Positions 11,801-24,430 of a stretch of 64,000 nucleotides of DNA are shown here, one piece after another. Position numbers and translations under genes: made by a program. The notes beneath the pieces are model-generated. The model was not told where the DNA came from. It saw only the letters and a list, made by a program, of their open reading frames with translations, and ran no database searches. The first letter of the stretch is position 1, and each line of letters begins with the position of its first letter. The stretch comes from Blasia pusilla (lineage: Eukaryota; Marchantiophyta; Marchantiopsida; Blasiales): assembly GCA_050084515.1 (NCBI GenBank), contig CM114273.1, forward strand, positions 42,718,001-42,782,000, given 5' to 3'.

Positions 11801-12402
11801 TTCTTGAACATTTCTATGTACTTTTGCAGAAGGATTTGGACTCACTTTTGAACCTGAAGGCGCGGATAGAGACGAACACAGAACTTCCAGAAATTTTAAT
11901 TAACATTGGACAACACTTCCCTGAACCCTTTGTTGGAGGCAATTCTCAAGATCATCGGCTGCGTCGGCGGATGGGTTGGTTTGAGCGGATGCATTAGAGA
12001 AGGAATTCACATTCCACACATTCCACACAGAAGAATCAACCTCAAGCAATAATGAACCAGGTGGAGTCCTTTCCCAGAGTGAAATGATCAAAATATCTGA
12101 ACATGGAGGCGGAATTGGAAGCACATGCATGTAATCATCTCGATTTGGACGCTATTATGAGCCAATATGAAAGCGAGGCAACTAACGAGAATACTCAACA
12201 ATCAGAATGGCCTCTGGTACATACAAGGCCACATAAGAACTACAAAATCAGCACTACTACTAAGAGAACCGTTGTAGATGTCATACTTGATAGTGTGTTG
12301 GATGAAGAGCGATATGTTGCAGAAAGAAGTCAAATGTATGGTTACTCAAGAAGACCCGATAATTTTTATGTAGTCCAGGACTCGCAGATTCAAGATTGGT
12401 GA
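8831..12402 (+). pseudogene. MULE transposase, interrupted
   Basis: Would cut and join the element ends. The reading runs through several frames. The N-terminal part is at 9044-9277 and 9285-9600. Bases 9623-9997 encode a block ending in MDATHGTNTYE with the first catalytic Asp. A GT-AG intron (9998-10190) joins this to YQLFTLMGFDKFQNGLPLVWAIL. The segment to 10566 has CFIVDDSKEEQSAIREVFP (second Asp) and LCLWHVRKNW (the family C-x2-H). Bases 11075-11400 hold a SWIM-like zinc motif ending GFTCKHQVCFL, and 11461-12402 a divergent tail. Stops interrupt it: TGA at about 9598 (SH*RDFVERL) and TAA at 11342 (just before GFTCKHQ). About 10567-11040 is an intron or an insertion. Both clear stops fit C-to-T decay of CGA and CAA codons. 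Confidence 0.8.
10830..10880. repeat. Palindrome and short inverted repeat in the transposase gap
   Basis: TTTCTATTAATAGAAA (10830-10845) is a perfect 16-bp palindrome. TTGATGC (10850-10856) and GCATCAA (10874-10880) form a second inverted pair around a GC-rich loop. Both lie in the stretch that separates two transposase coding blocks and may mark an insertion edge. Confidence 0.6.
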
Positions 12403-14200
12403 AGTATTTCCGAATTTCACATATTAGCCACGGAACACAAGAAATCTGATGTTCATCATAAAAAAATTTATTCTTTATATAAGGCCCGGATGTTTACTCA
12501 CAAGTAATGTGTTCGCTTCTCATGTTCATGTTCACCATGTCTCATTTTCATATACGGTGAGCAATCATGTTATAGTACGCAAGCATCCAAACCATATTAA
12601 CCATCGTGTAGGGTAAGTTGTGAACCATAGTAACCCTGTCTTCACGGTTTTGTATAGTAATAGTTGTATCCAAACCCTGGTTACCACCATGGTTCAATTA
12701 ATATTGAAGTATCCAAACCTTAGTAATCACAATCGATTTACTATGAGTTCAATCCGTAGTAACCCTGTACTATTTACTTAGGAGAGTATGTTTGTACTCG
12801 AACCACGCGAGGTTCCGCAACACCGTGAGCTTCGCGTTTAGGGGCATGAAGTCCGCAGCGCCACGCGCTTGCGTCAGTTTTAGGGAACTTCTGTAATATA
12901 GTTCTGTCTACTTCTATAGTCGTAACTAAAAAAACACCTCAGAAGGTCCACGAACCCTACCCTTCATGGTCGTGCCTCTTCATAAACATTTAGCGCTGTG
13001 AGGTGACCTTCCCCTAATTAGGGCTTGATTAAAATCGTGTCTAACCGAAATTGTTTTAGTGGGAGATATGCAACAAGAAGGCTAGAATTGAAAGTCCGAT
13101 GTATGAAGCGAATGACTTTGAAACACAGCCTTTGAGGTGTCCATGAATGAACACCTATATTTCGTTGTTCATACATTTTTTCGTGGCACTGCAGTTATGT
13201 CCACTAAACTTGTATTTGCTCCGAGTGTTTCGAACACTTATCTTTTATTTTTGAGTAGGGTGTCATGTAGTCCATTTGTTTATGAGCTGATTACACATGA
13301 GTGCTTTACTTTCTTGGAAATTCTGGAATCGACAAGCCTGGTGTTCATACATCAATCCATTGTGGATTACAAAGTTTACCACCAAATAAAGGTGGAAGCA
13401 CATGTGATCATTCATAACATCTAAGACACATCATAATAAGCTAAGGAGGAATTTGTTACGGTATCATTCAAGAGTACAATCTTAGGGACAAAGATAAAAA
13501 ATTCCACTACAAGTTGTATGTTTAATTTTATTGATAATGGTATCCTTTTGGTCCATACCATTTCCTCCACAATAGTTCAGCAGACCATGACCTATAGCCC
13601 AACTAAGGTAACCCAACCTTCTTAGATAGACCTTCATAACACACAAAATGGTAAGGGAAAATGTGGGCCAGAAGCGATACACAAAACCGCCTGCATTGCA
13701 CCTGCACCAAAAATAAGAACCATAAGTGGAGACATGAAGAACTAAAATCTGCTTGTTTCACGGGATGTCCAAAGCAGAAAGAGAGAACTTCACATCCTAC
13801 GTTCCTGGTAGGTACTCTCCTATACTTACTCTAAGGATGCGCCCTGATCATGAACTAAGTCCTAAACATCCGAAAAATATGATGATATCAACTCCCGCCA
13901 AAATGCAAGAAAATCTCTGCAGAAAGTCACCTGCACACACATACGCGACAGAAGCATGTTCAGATAGTAGTAACCATCATATACACAACAGATTTGCAAA
14001 TAATTGACACCAGGGAAAGTAAGACCAAAGAGAAAAGTGACACCTTACTTGCGAGTGGTCCAAAGGTATGTCGTCATAATTGCCGAGGAAACACATCAAA
14101 AACTATGAGAAGGGTGCAAAATATATATGGTAACTTGGCAATGGCACCCCACATACAGGTCTGAGAGATTAAATGCCAATCACCAAATCAAAGGATAATC
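12403..14200. other. MULE interior without recognised gene
   Basis: Bases 12560-12780 repeat short blocks such as ATCCAAACC.T..TAA several times. Bases 13137-13424 hold an open frame of 95 codons with no family resemblance. The region separates the two convergent gene blocks. Confidence 0.4.
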
Positions 14201-14225
14201 ATAATAGTGAAACCACATGATACAT

Positions 14226-17200
14226 CTACACACTCACCAAAAAGTCATCCCCCGTGGTGGTCAAGGACATGCCATCCAGAGGCCGCAATGCTGGAGTGCA
14301 GAATCTCGAGTAAAGGTGTGGCCTGAAATTTTTCGGCACTAATCCCTTCAATACCCTCTTGCGAAGGTAAGACCAAAGGGTCTTCAAGGTCCTTGCCCCG
14401 GTCCTTGAGAGTCCCATCTGCAGGATTCTGAACACATTACAACACATCAACACAAGCACGCCTACTGGACATGGTCCAAAGACATACAATAAAAAAATAT
14501 CATCGAAAAAAATCAGCTTAATGCAAGACACATGTTGTGAAGCCATCATCATCCTCCTCCTTCGGGCTTTTCTTCTTTAGTCATGCCCTTGGGTGCAGTC
14601 TCCATGATTTGTGGATCCGCCTGCAAGACCACTTCATCGGGGGTATGCGAGTCTTCAATTGGTGCCATCATCACCTGGCCCATGACTATCCATGACCGGG
14701 CTAGAATCACCCACTTCGACGTCAACTTTGGGGTTCAGTAGGCGGGATTTCCGAGATCCTACTGCACCCTTACCTCGCTTCTGCACCTTTTCACCACACA
14801 CATGACGTGTCTGAAGCATTGTTGGTCTCCTCCGCCTCTGAATCAAAACAGTATCCTCCTCACTCTGCTCGACCTGATCTCCCGCAATACCCTCCTCACC
14901 ACCCTCAGTTGGCGCCTGGTCCACCTGTATCACATGGCGCCTGGTACTATGCATGGTGGGTTAGGGACTTGGGAGATGTGTATCACTATATCAGAGTCAC
15001 TGGAATCTATGATTTCCACATCCAGGCCACCCTGCACATCTAGAACTTGTTAGAGACAATGCGGATTTATAAGGGATACAATGGGAAATCATGAACTCAC
15101 AACTCTTCAACAATTCCTATTGAGAAATTTGCATTAAATGAAGCAGCACTATACCCGGACAACCGCATCGGCAAGGGAGCAGCCGACTCCATCCACATAC
15201 ATGCGAGAGACTTTATCCCTGAACTTGGCAAGAATGCTAGGTTTACTCTTCTCCTTCCAGATCTTGTAGTTGAACTTGAAGCGTGGGAGGTAGTACTCCT
15301 CGCTGATGTACCATGCATGCCTTTGTGCTCGGCGCATTTCAACCTGATGTTGCCTGGTTTCGGCTCCAGCATCCCATCGATACGGTTCCTCTCTATCCAT
15401 GATCCACACCCCATCTAGATGATGGAAAGAAGCTAGGCATCTCCAGTAGGTGGACCGCTGAGCTCTATCTACAGGGATAGTAGAAGGGAGAAGCCTGCGG
15501 CTTGATTCAATCCATCCTCTCACAGTGGTGGTAGGGCGCACAAGGGCACCCTCTTATTCCTCTCGGACCTTCTCATACTCATCCATCCTAGCCAAACCTG
15601 CCCAAGAGGTATGATTGTGTTCCTTTGTCCTATAGCCCTCAAAAGCAATCAACAGATCCGGCAAAATAGGCATAGGGACAAACGGGCCCGCTGCCCGTTT
15701 GGAATGCTCCTTCGCTTTATTGAAGATAGTAGCCTTCTTCTATTTTCTACGATAAGCCCAGCGTTGTTTTACATAAGTTGGCTGCAGATGGGGTAGCCTG
15801 GTTCCCTGCACAAGGCGGAACATAAATGAATGAAGGAAGTCTATCATAAAGCCCACACACCAAACATTGCTACCATCTCTCTAACTTCATATGAAAGTTC
15901 ACTTCCACCACCCTTACCATCATCTTCATCCTCCATGTCATCTCGGTCATTGTCTGTTTCCACCTTCTTCTTACCACTCGCCCTTGGTGTTTTAACTCGC
16001 CCTTGCATCACATTGGTTGAGGCACCGGCCTCAACCAATGTGATGCAATGTGTGAGTTAAAAGTTTCTGGCCCACGGAAGTACTCAATGCACTTGGAGCA
16101 TAGGCACACGAATTGCTTATGCTCCTTTGAGTAGCAATAATGAACCCACTCCACCGAGTCTCGCCAAAGAGAGGTTTGTAAGGCTGGTTTGTCTGGAGGA
16201 CCTACACTCTTGCCCAAAAATGCACCAAACATGTTTGCTGGTTGGGCTTCAACCTGGCGTGTATCCACAACGAGTTCTCACTCACACGCCTACGCATCAA
16301 CATATACAAGCATACAAGTGCTGCTGAGAGTAACCCTTAACCCATTCAACCAAAAGCTTCACATGTCCCGCAATGATTGGAATGCAAAGCTGGAATTTAA
16401 AAACATAATTCTAAAAATGTAAACTAATATAGCTATTGAATTCCTGTAACATCCATACCCCTTACTCCTACCAAAATTTGTAGGATACATCTTCTCAAAT
16501 TCCATTTGAGGAGAATTCTTGGTTTTGGCACCGGGTATACTATATCTGAAAAGTTGACAGAATGTCTACTTCATACATACACATTAAAAATCTGTATGAA
16601 CATCGCAGCAATCCAAAGTATGTAAATGTGTCAAGGCCATAAACATAACAAAAGCTACTTCTACCCTAAACATAATACCCTAAACGTGGTCAAGGTCTTG
16701 AGGAGCCCCCACTACCTGCAAACAAGACGAGGACAATGACTCGAATTGGTCAGCCGTGCCAATGGGGAACAAGATACATGCGTGAGGAATTCAGGTGTAC
16801 CATGTAAATACGGCAAAGGTAATCACGCTAAACTCTGTTAAACAAATAATTCCAGAAGGAAACAAGGTACCGAGAAATACCCCGGGCTAAATTCAGAAGG
16901 GCCATGGAACTCAGTACTTCGGACAAATCTGAAATGTGCTCATTCCCAATAGGTGCTTTGTCATCCACATTAGTCTGGTCGATAAGGTAGATACTTTTAG
17001 GAGTAACTCCGATAACCCAAGGAATAGGTTCCTTCTCCTCAAAGGTGGACACTCTCCTCTTTAACTGGATTGTACAAATAATCTTGGCAACCATGTTCTG
17101 TTTGGATGCCCCCATCAAATGTTTTTTGTCCTTAATTCGGACAACATTCATCTTACCTCCCTGGTTTTCCACCACTAGGAATTCAGTCAGTCACTTCTTC

Positions 17201-17738
17201 TAGAAATAAGAGTCTAACCATACATGGTCCCCCACCAACCGGGCCTTGGGTGAGAATGCAACCTTAAATCCAGCTTGTATCACAACATGTTCTAGATACT
17301 CATAAGTTTCCAAAGAAAACCCTAAGACAATCCAATCATCCAAATACATTCTAGAGTGAGGATACGAGCGCTTGCACACAATATCAGCTAGAAAAAAATC
17401 TGAACTAGAATTGCTATGTACTATGGGGCTGACCCATGTCTCAAGATCACCTTGGTTCCCTGATAGAAGACCAGTCACGTTTTCAGGTTTCTGAACCTGA
17501 ATTCCCAACAACCGCAACCCGTTAGCATCTAAAAACATCGACTTACCCGACATGGCCCTAATGTCTCTGTCCTTGGTGGCTTTAAACCTACCTCCCCTAG
17601 TGGCTCAAAAATAGTAATTGTCGATGGCGGACTTCCAATGTAGCTAATGACCTTCAAACCTACACAATACCAAAAACAAGCACAATTCTTCAAGCTTATG
17701 AGAACCCTCGCATTAGCATTGCAGAAACAAACGAACAC
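14226..17738 (-). CDS. Unrecognised multi-exon reading frames on the MULE minus strand (second gene or captured gene)
   Basis: A run of minus-strand open blocks lies at 17553-17200, 17175-16828, 16268-16008, 16038-15844, 15541-15149, 14954-14655 and 14552-14226, and looks like exons of one gene. The 16268-16008 block has a textbook C2H2 finger spacing, C-x2-C-x12-H-x3-H (CSKC ... HIASH). The 16038-15844 block has a basic stretch (SGKKKVE) followed by an acidic run (DDMEDEDDGKGGG). The 17553-17200 block has FSPKARLVGDHVWLDSYF. Splice joins were not resolved and I recognise no family, so this may be a MULE-encoded accessory protein, a captured host gene, or a decayed frame. Its 3' end points towards the transposase 3' end. 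The coordinates are an envelope, not an exon model. Confidence 0.4.
15990..16062. repeat. Long near-perfect foldback (hairpin) inside the MULE
   Basis: Perfect 21-bp arms at 16003-16023 and 16028-16048 (TTGCATCACATTGG... / ...CCAATGTGATGCAA) flank a 4-base loop ACCG. After a 4-versus-5-base mismatch the pairing resumes for 9 bp: TTTTAACTC at 15990-15998 with GAGTTAAAA at 16054-16062. It sits at the junction of two minus-strand open blocks. Confidence 0.95.
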
Positions 17739-18949
17739 TAAAGCTTACTTTCAGCAATATTTCCCAAGGCCACCAAGCACCCAATTTTTTAATCCATGAG
17801 CGAAATCAAGCCGATGCACTGGGAGCCGAAGAGAGAGGAACACGACCACAGATGGTAGCAATTGGCCTGATAACCAGACCACAAAATACCCTAAAAAAGC
17901 ACTGCTACAAGCTAAGTATGATTTATCCTAATCCAAGATGGTCCAAATTGCTAGCAACTTCTTTCCAGAATTCACGAAGGAGCACATACATTATCATGAG
18001 TAACGATTGATGCACAATTTGATGTCAAAGAAAAGTAAACCCTATTCGTAGAAAAAGCTCATAAGCCCCAACAGTCTAAATTTGATGAAATAAGAAGCCC
18101 ATAGTTTGTCCCGAAAACACATTCAAGGCACCTCCGGGGTGGGGAAGGACCGATGTATATACGCCCCCTCTCTGACTCCAAGAGCAACCCCATAGTCCAT
18201 TTATATGTGGCAAGCGCGCGGTTACCTGCTAGGCGATCTACTTCTCATTGTGCAATAGAAGTTGCGGACGCGGGGGAAGTGGTAGTTAATACTCTGAAAA
18301 TACTGGATAGCTCCAAAATATTTCCAATTGAGAAATCAAGAGCCGAGGAGATGTGATACTAGGAGATTTTACAACACGATATTCTACCATGTACTCTACC
18401 CGTACAAGGTCGGGCCCGGAATTGAAATAAGGCCCGAATTCTTACCTCACGTTTAAACTCACATATTATTGGTCACGCGAGAACGGGCAAAACGAGAAAC
18501 AGATCTCCCAGGTAAAATAAACGTCAGGGTTTCAAGCCCTATATTCTCAATCACAGTTGCAAGATTAGTGATAGAAATTCATGTCCACATTGTTTGTCCC
18601 AAGGGACGGAGACAACGACAGGTACAAAGTGAAAAAAAATAGTCGGAGGATCTCACATCCATGTATGAACTTACATTGTTTCAAGGTAGAGACAAAACAA
18701 GAAATGATTGATAGATTGGTCTTACAAGATAGCGGAGTCGGAAGAGCGGAGCAACGGCCCAAAGTTGGCGTCGCGCTCCTGATTCAAACGAAAACGACAG
18801 CCGCGGATGGGAGAGAGCGACCAAACAGCCGCCCAAAGGCAGCTTTTGACTCCCAAAGGCCCAAAGGCTTCTAGTCCGAACAGCAAGAGCGAACGAGCGA
18901 GCGAGAGAGCGGAGAGAGCAAACAAGAGAGCGAAAGCGTCACTCGACGG

Positions 18950-19250
18950 GGATGGGATGGGGGTCGTCTGTCTCCGGACGCCGTCTGTCCCTCCAACGGA
19001 CGGGATGGGGGCCATTCGTCTCTCCACGGCTGCCATTGCGACCTCCCTATCCTCCGTCGTGACCTCCTTATTCTCCATCCTAACCTCCCCAACCTGAGGT
19101 ACCCGACCCTGAAACCTGGGCCCGACCCAGCTCGACGTAGGCGTCACCCTAGGCGCCTTCAATGAGTTTCCGGGACAAACTATGGCCTTTGCCAGCCCGC
19201 GGTAAGCTTGCGTTGGGCCCACACTAGCCCGCTCTAAGGCCCACACGGGC
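18950..19250 (-). repeat. Right terminal inverted repeat of the MULE
   Basis: Reverse complement partner of 8179-8465. The best matched stretch is about 19115-19190 (CTCGACGTAGGCGTCACCCT, AAACTATGGCCTTTG). Immediately inside lies a purine-rich GAGCGA/GAGAGC tract (about 18885-18940). The outer 40-50 bases (GGGCCCACACTAGCCC and beyond) match the left end poorly. Confidence 0.88.
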
Positions 19251-21490
19251 CGTGTTGGATGGGCTCATTACTAAGATACCAACAAGAGAGTATTAGATCC
19301 ATTAAGTGTTTATAGTAGGACCAATAACTAGTAAGATAAGGTAGTCTCATCAATTGTGAGATTATGAAAAATAGTAAGTTAGTGTGTAAGTTTACCGTCA
19401 TGTTATCTCGAGATTATGGGAAAGTCAAGGAGGGTCCTCCCTTAATAGTATAAAATAGCAAGGTAAGCTAGTCCAATTGGTTGTGGGATTATGAAACCTA
19501 GTAAGGTAAGTTTGTATTTTGCAAGATTGATTATGTTTGAGGGTAATTTCTTAAACTTTTTTCTTACTAGGTATATTTCAAACATATTTTATTATGCACA
19601 AATAAACAAGGAATCCTCCTTAAAAGTATAGATTAGTGAGATAAGCTAGTCTTGTTGATTACAGGGATTATGAAACACATTAAGGGTTTGTATTATATAA
19701 GGTCAAGGAAATATCTCTTTCTTACATATCTTTTTTAAGGATAGTCTTAGAGGTACTAGAAGGGATTCCAACACCCTAAGCCATAGCATCCTTACTGAAG
19801 TGTAGAAGAAACTCGCCTTAAAAGTGTCTTGGCCCTAATCAATAAGTCCCGAATCTAAGAAAAATTAGGAAAATCATAATATATATAGAGTATTATTTTA
19901 CATTTAGAGATAGCTAATGGGATTTCAAATCTTTTTAAGATAAAGATATTTTTTCTTAATTCATATAGTTTTCATACATGAGAAAAAATAGAATACATAA
20001 GTTTTTCTTTTCTACAAGTAGTCAAATTAAAAATTTTAAGTTCATTAGATGTAATTCAAGGTGGGATTAGATTGCTTATGGATAATGTATCATAAAAAAA
20101 TGGAGAATGGCAATAAAGTTAAGACACAAAGGGCAACATGAAATTTGACGAGTGGAAAAGTAGGAAATTTGAAATAAAAGAAAAATATGAATAGATCACA
20201 TATATGTAATCTCTGTTTATTACTATCTCTTCTATTTTCTGTATTAGCACATATTAACATGTTCAGATAATGTGAGACTTCCATCTTATGACATGTCTCT
20301 TAGACTTCATGAGGAATTCATGAGGAACCAATATGGGGCCATGGTTTTGAGTTTTAATGAAACTTGACACAAAACGAGAAAGGCGATGGAAACCGTGAAG
20401 ACGATTGAAGCCATAAGAAAGATCACGAGGATTCCTTCGTCATGATCTCAAGTTCAGCGGAGGTCTAAGCAGAAGGGACATCTCAAACATCATTGCTTTG
20501 ATAACATTCATGGGATTTGGTTGCACAAGCGGTTATGTCAATTAATAATGAAGTTTTGGAAGTTCGCATGCGAGAGCGGATGATGGCATGAAAGAAATGC
20601 CAGTCCAAATTGTAGCCATAAAGGTTTGTGTGCAACGGACAAGGTGCATAAAAAATAGCGATCCAATCCGCGACAAAACTATTGCGAATCTCTAAGTTTA
20701 GGCAGCGATGTGCATTGCATCCTATAGCACCCTGCATGCCACAAATACAATAAACCGATGTGGATGTTATGTCATTCCTCTGCCCACCGAGACGACTTGT
20801 TGCTAAGAAATTTACATGCGGAATTTACGCACTAGTAGTAGGGGCGGTAAATATTTAATACTTATTATTATTATTATTATTATTATTGGATGTTAGGAAA
20901 TGTGAAATGTTTTATGGATGCATTTTTATATTTTCAAATGCTATATAGCCAATTAATCATGTCTTCCCCATGTCTTCATAACTAGTTGTGTCCATTTTTC
21001 ATATTTTAAAAATAAACTCATATAATTTTTTTTCATTTTTGTTAAGTGTTTCAATATGAGAGGGAACGAGAGATGAACAATTTTGAATGGGATAAATTTT
21101 CAACCAATAACGTAAAGAAATAAAGATATGTATACAATTAAGGGAGTATAATTTCTTCTAAACATTGCCATTAGCCATTACATAGTGCACAACACATCTT
21201 CTTAACTAGTAAACTAGCCACAAATGAGGGGTATCATTATTTATTTATTTTAAGTGCTTAATTTTAAATAACAAAGGGAGATATAGAGTTGAAAGAGGTC
21301 TCTACCTCTATTTAGAAAGGTAGAGCCCTTTCTAAAGATTTAAGACATGGCCATAAATTACTTGGACATACAATGAAAATCAATTGGGAAACATGCAACT
21401 CTCTAAATTATTGAATGATACTGGAGGAAATCGAGGTTGAATGTACTGTTGTTAACACCTTGCCCTAATATGTACTTCGACGGCATAATT
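19251..21490. other. AT-rich spacer, no gene seen
   Basis: Repeated short phrases such as TAGTAAG.TAAG and TTGTGGGATTATGAAA recur between 19310 and 19720, pointing to old tandem duplication. A (TTA)n tract runs from 20862 to 20888. No family is recognised in the short frames. Confidence 0.4.
20862..20888. repeat. (TTA)n microsatellite
   Basis: Nine consecutive TTA trinucleotides. Confidence 0.9.
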
Positions 21491-21499
21491 ATACAAAGA

Positions 21500-22450
21500 T
21501 GAGGCTCTCCGAGCTTTTCCTTGGGCATATCCCATCTAAGGCTCCAATGTACCTTGGCCCTTAGTTATGGCCCTCCATCCAAATGTGGTACATATTTTGC
21601 AAACTCACGTTTGACCAGTTAATCCCCAAGATGACTTGGAAGAGTCTCATGGAAAATTCTGTCCATCTTGACTTCCCAAACTCAACTTGGATCCTTGTCC
21701 CATGTTTTGTGCATCTTATGGCTAACACCAACCTTCACTCTTGCCATTTAGTGTCTCATGGTTGTTTTGGAGACCTTCATATTTTGTAGCTAGTCTCATC
21801 CAAGATTGCATATGGACAAAGTCCGTATCCGTAGACATGGACTTACGTCCGTCCTATGGAAGGACTTGTCCATGCAGACCCCACGTCCCCCTTCTCTCTC
21901 ATTCCCCCCAATTGCCTTTGTGTTCCATACTCTCTTGTTTCTTTTTCCCTCCATCTCCACTCCCTTTCCCCTTATTACCCCATTCGCCCTTGTCTTGCCT
22001 TCCATCATGAACTATAAGTGTGGGTCCCACCTCTTGCAATTCATGTGCTTGGACATGTCCATACTTGTCGGCCTATATCCGCTTTTGTGCAACCATGGTC
22101 TCATGGTGTCTCACCCACCTCATGAATTCTACCCACAACTTCTATTATACTCAACCTTGACTCAAAACTAAGGTGATTGGTCTTTCTCCTACCTTGTTTT
22201 GTTCCTTGTCCCTCGAAACGGCTATGCCCCCGTTCTTCTAAGGTTAGTCTTAAGGCATACGCTTATCTTGACTAGCCGTCGTACAACGGTATGTTCCTTC
22301 GGCCACTCTAATCTTGAGACTAGCTGGTCTAGATTTTGACTTTGGTGGTCACATCAAAGGTATCTTATCCTCTCACATCTAATCATGACTCGCTTCTTGA
22401 GTCCCCGCTAACGTGAACATCGTTAACTTAACTATTTGGGACATATATCC
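21500..22450 (+). repeat. Copy 1 of a diverged long direct repeat
   Basis: This segment aligns in order with 23860-24430. Shared blocks include TTTTCC..GGG.ATCCCATCT, GGCCCTC.A.CCAAA.GTG, CTTCCCAAACTCA, GTCTCATGG, CTAGTCTCGT-like and TTTTGACTTTGGTGG.TCACA. The two may be remnants of LTRs of one old element (about 1.4 kb between them) or two members of a dispersed non-coding repeat. Confidence 0.6.
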
Positions 22451-23859
22451 ACAAACACAATTCATGCGTAGAGGATCTACACTCAACATCTCCATAACTA
22501 TACCCAATATCATCACCTTGCTCATACATATTCAAACAATCAACTGCACATGTTTTGTCACAAGTTCTACCCCATACCTAACATCCTCAAGGCCAAGAAT
22601 GAAACTAGAATAGGTAACTTGAACAAACACACAACCACTTCTCTACAAATTTGGCATTGATTGCGTTGTGTGGTGTGAAAATCTCTATGGAATGACAATA
22701 TCCATGAACAAAAATTGTAATTCTCCCATGTATTGGTGTATACTACCAATTGACACTCGCGTATGTGCCACTACCTCCAATACTAGTGGGCCGTGAGCGT
22801 GGATCAATCATCTTGACATCGGTTGAGTCTGGTTGACACAATGCTTGTAAGTTGAAACTCAATCAAAAAGTCCTCATAGCAGGTCAACGAATCATGTGGG
22901 TTAATAATTTTTTATGCATCTCGAGCCATTTACAAAAAAATCTTGAAAAAAAACTCTCGACACCAATGACAAGTCCATAGGCTAGGTGGGATAAACAATA
23001 AGGGGTTGGCCAAAAACCTGATGTGTTGAGTGGAGAATCCTGACCTAAGAGGGTGCTAATTAGGTTGGGAAGCCCTAATCGGGTTGATGCTACATGGATT
23101 TTGCTACTACCACAACACATGGCCGAAAATGTTTTTGGTGGCTTAATCAGACCTCACATCCCTTGTTGGCAACTATGGTATGGTGTACCTCCGTACATCT
23201 TACACCCATATCTCCACATGCACACCTATCCCATGCCTACACACATGTATATGTGCCCCTATCATGCAACCGCACATCCTAGCTGCTAAAATATCATATG
23301 GTTATTCTTTATGTCCACCACTTTATTGCCTCTTGTGTGGCCACATGATAACTCCTCAAAAACCCGCCTTTGAGCTTGATTATCCCATGGTGATTGGAGC
23401 TTTTTCTCTTCTTCTTATCTTGAACAATTTTCCATTGCTTCTTTGATGATACTCCCTATATGATATACATTGTATCCATGTTGCAAAGTCAGATGTCTAC
23501 TTCACTTAGCTTCACTCCCGACCTTGAGATTTCAAGCAGAAAAGACTTGGATTGAGTTCCAAGGCTAAGACTCAACCGGTTGTGCGTTATGTAGGTAGCC
23601 GAGAAGCCGCCAAGCACTAATCGGATTGAGTCTCCCCAAGTGCATATTGTTTTCCAAGGAAGCTTCTTTCCCAAACCTTGGCCAATCTCCCAAGTTACTC
23701 GCCTAAACTAGAGCGTATCAATTAGTTCCTCAATAGACATCCCTTAGCTCAAACCTAACACACAGCCAAACACACATCACGGTTAATTAGTTCCTAGGCT
23801 TGTGCAAGTAGAGAAGGAGAGTGTACCCCTCTATAGGTACTTATAGGGTTTTCCAAGGG
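22451..23859. other. DNA between the two diverged repeats, no gene seen
   Basis: Only short frames without recognisable motifs; no gag or pol residues were found, so if the flanking repeats are LTRs the internal part has lost, or never had, coding capacity. Confidence 0.4.
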
Positions 23860-24430
23860 AATCCCATCTTCCCCATTATCCCCCTCAGGCACTTGATTTT
23901 GGCCCTCAACCCAAACGTGTCTCGCAACTCATAGACCGGCATCTGACTAGTTATCCATCAAGATAGCTTGGCAGAGGCATCTTGCAACCTATGCAACTCT
24001 TGGCTTCCCAAACTCATCTCCCCCCATATTTGAGGTGTCTCATGGCTAGCACCCATCTTGACTATCTGTTTGGCGTGTCATGGTTGTCTTGCCGGCCTTG
24101 GTGTTTCGTGACTAGTCTCGTGGCGTCTTGCCAATCTTGACTACTTATGTGTTCCTTGCTTATTGCCCTTGGTTTGGCGCTTGGCTCCAAGATCTCAAAC
24201 CTTGCTTGCCTTTCCTTTGTCTCGCCGAGTAGCTACACCCTTTCTCACCTAAGGCTAGTCACAAGATACGTACGCATCTCGCCTAACGTTAGTCTTGACT
24301 AGCTAGCTAGCCTATGTTTTGACTTTGGTGGGTCACACCAAGGTCTTTCCTCTTTGGATCCATAATCACCACTCATTTTCTGGGCCTCCAATAGCGTGGG
24401 TGCCATAGACTCGGCTATTCACGACGACAC
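23860..24430 (+). repeat. Copy 2 of the diverged long direct repeat
   Basis: Partner of 21500-22450 in the same orientation. It is shorter, mainly lacking the region that matches about 21870-22190. Confidence 0.6.

Larger units (their letters stand above)
8179..19250. mobile_element. Mutator-like element (MULE), about 11 kb, with long terminal inverted repeats
   Basis: Long inverted repeats at about 8179-8465 and 18950-19250 bracket a MULE transposase (+ strand, 8831-12402) and a second group of frames on the - strand (about 14226-17738). Long TIRs with a MULE transposase define the class. Convergent orientation of two genes recalls MuDR of maize, where mudrA and mudrB converge, although the second protein is not recognisably MURB. 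Exact termini and the usual 9-bp target duplication could not be fixed by eye, so the ends are approximate to within 20-30 bases. The transposase carries stops, so the copy is probably not autonomous. Confidence 0.8.
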
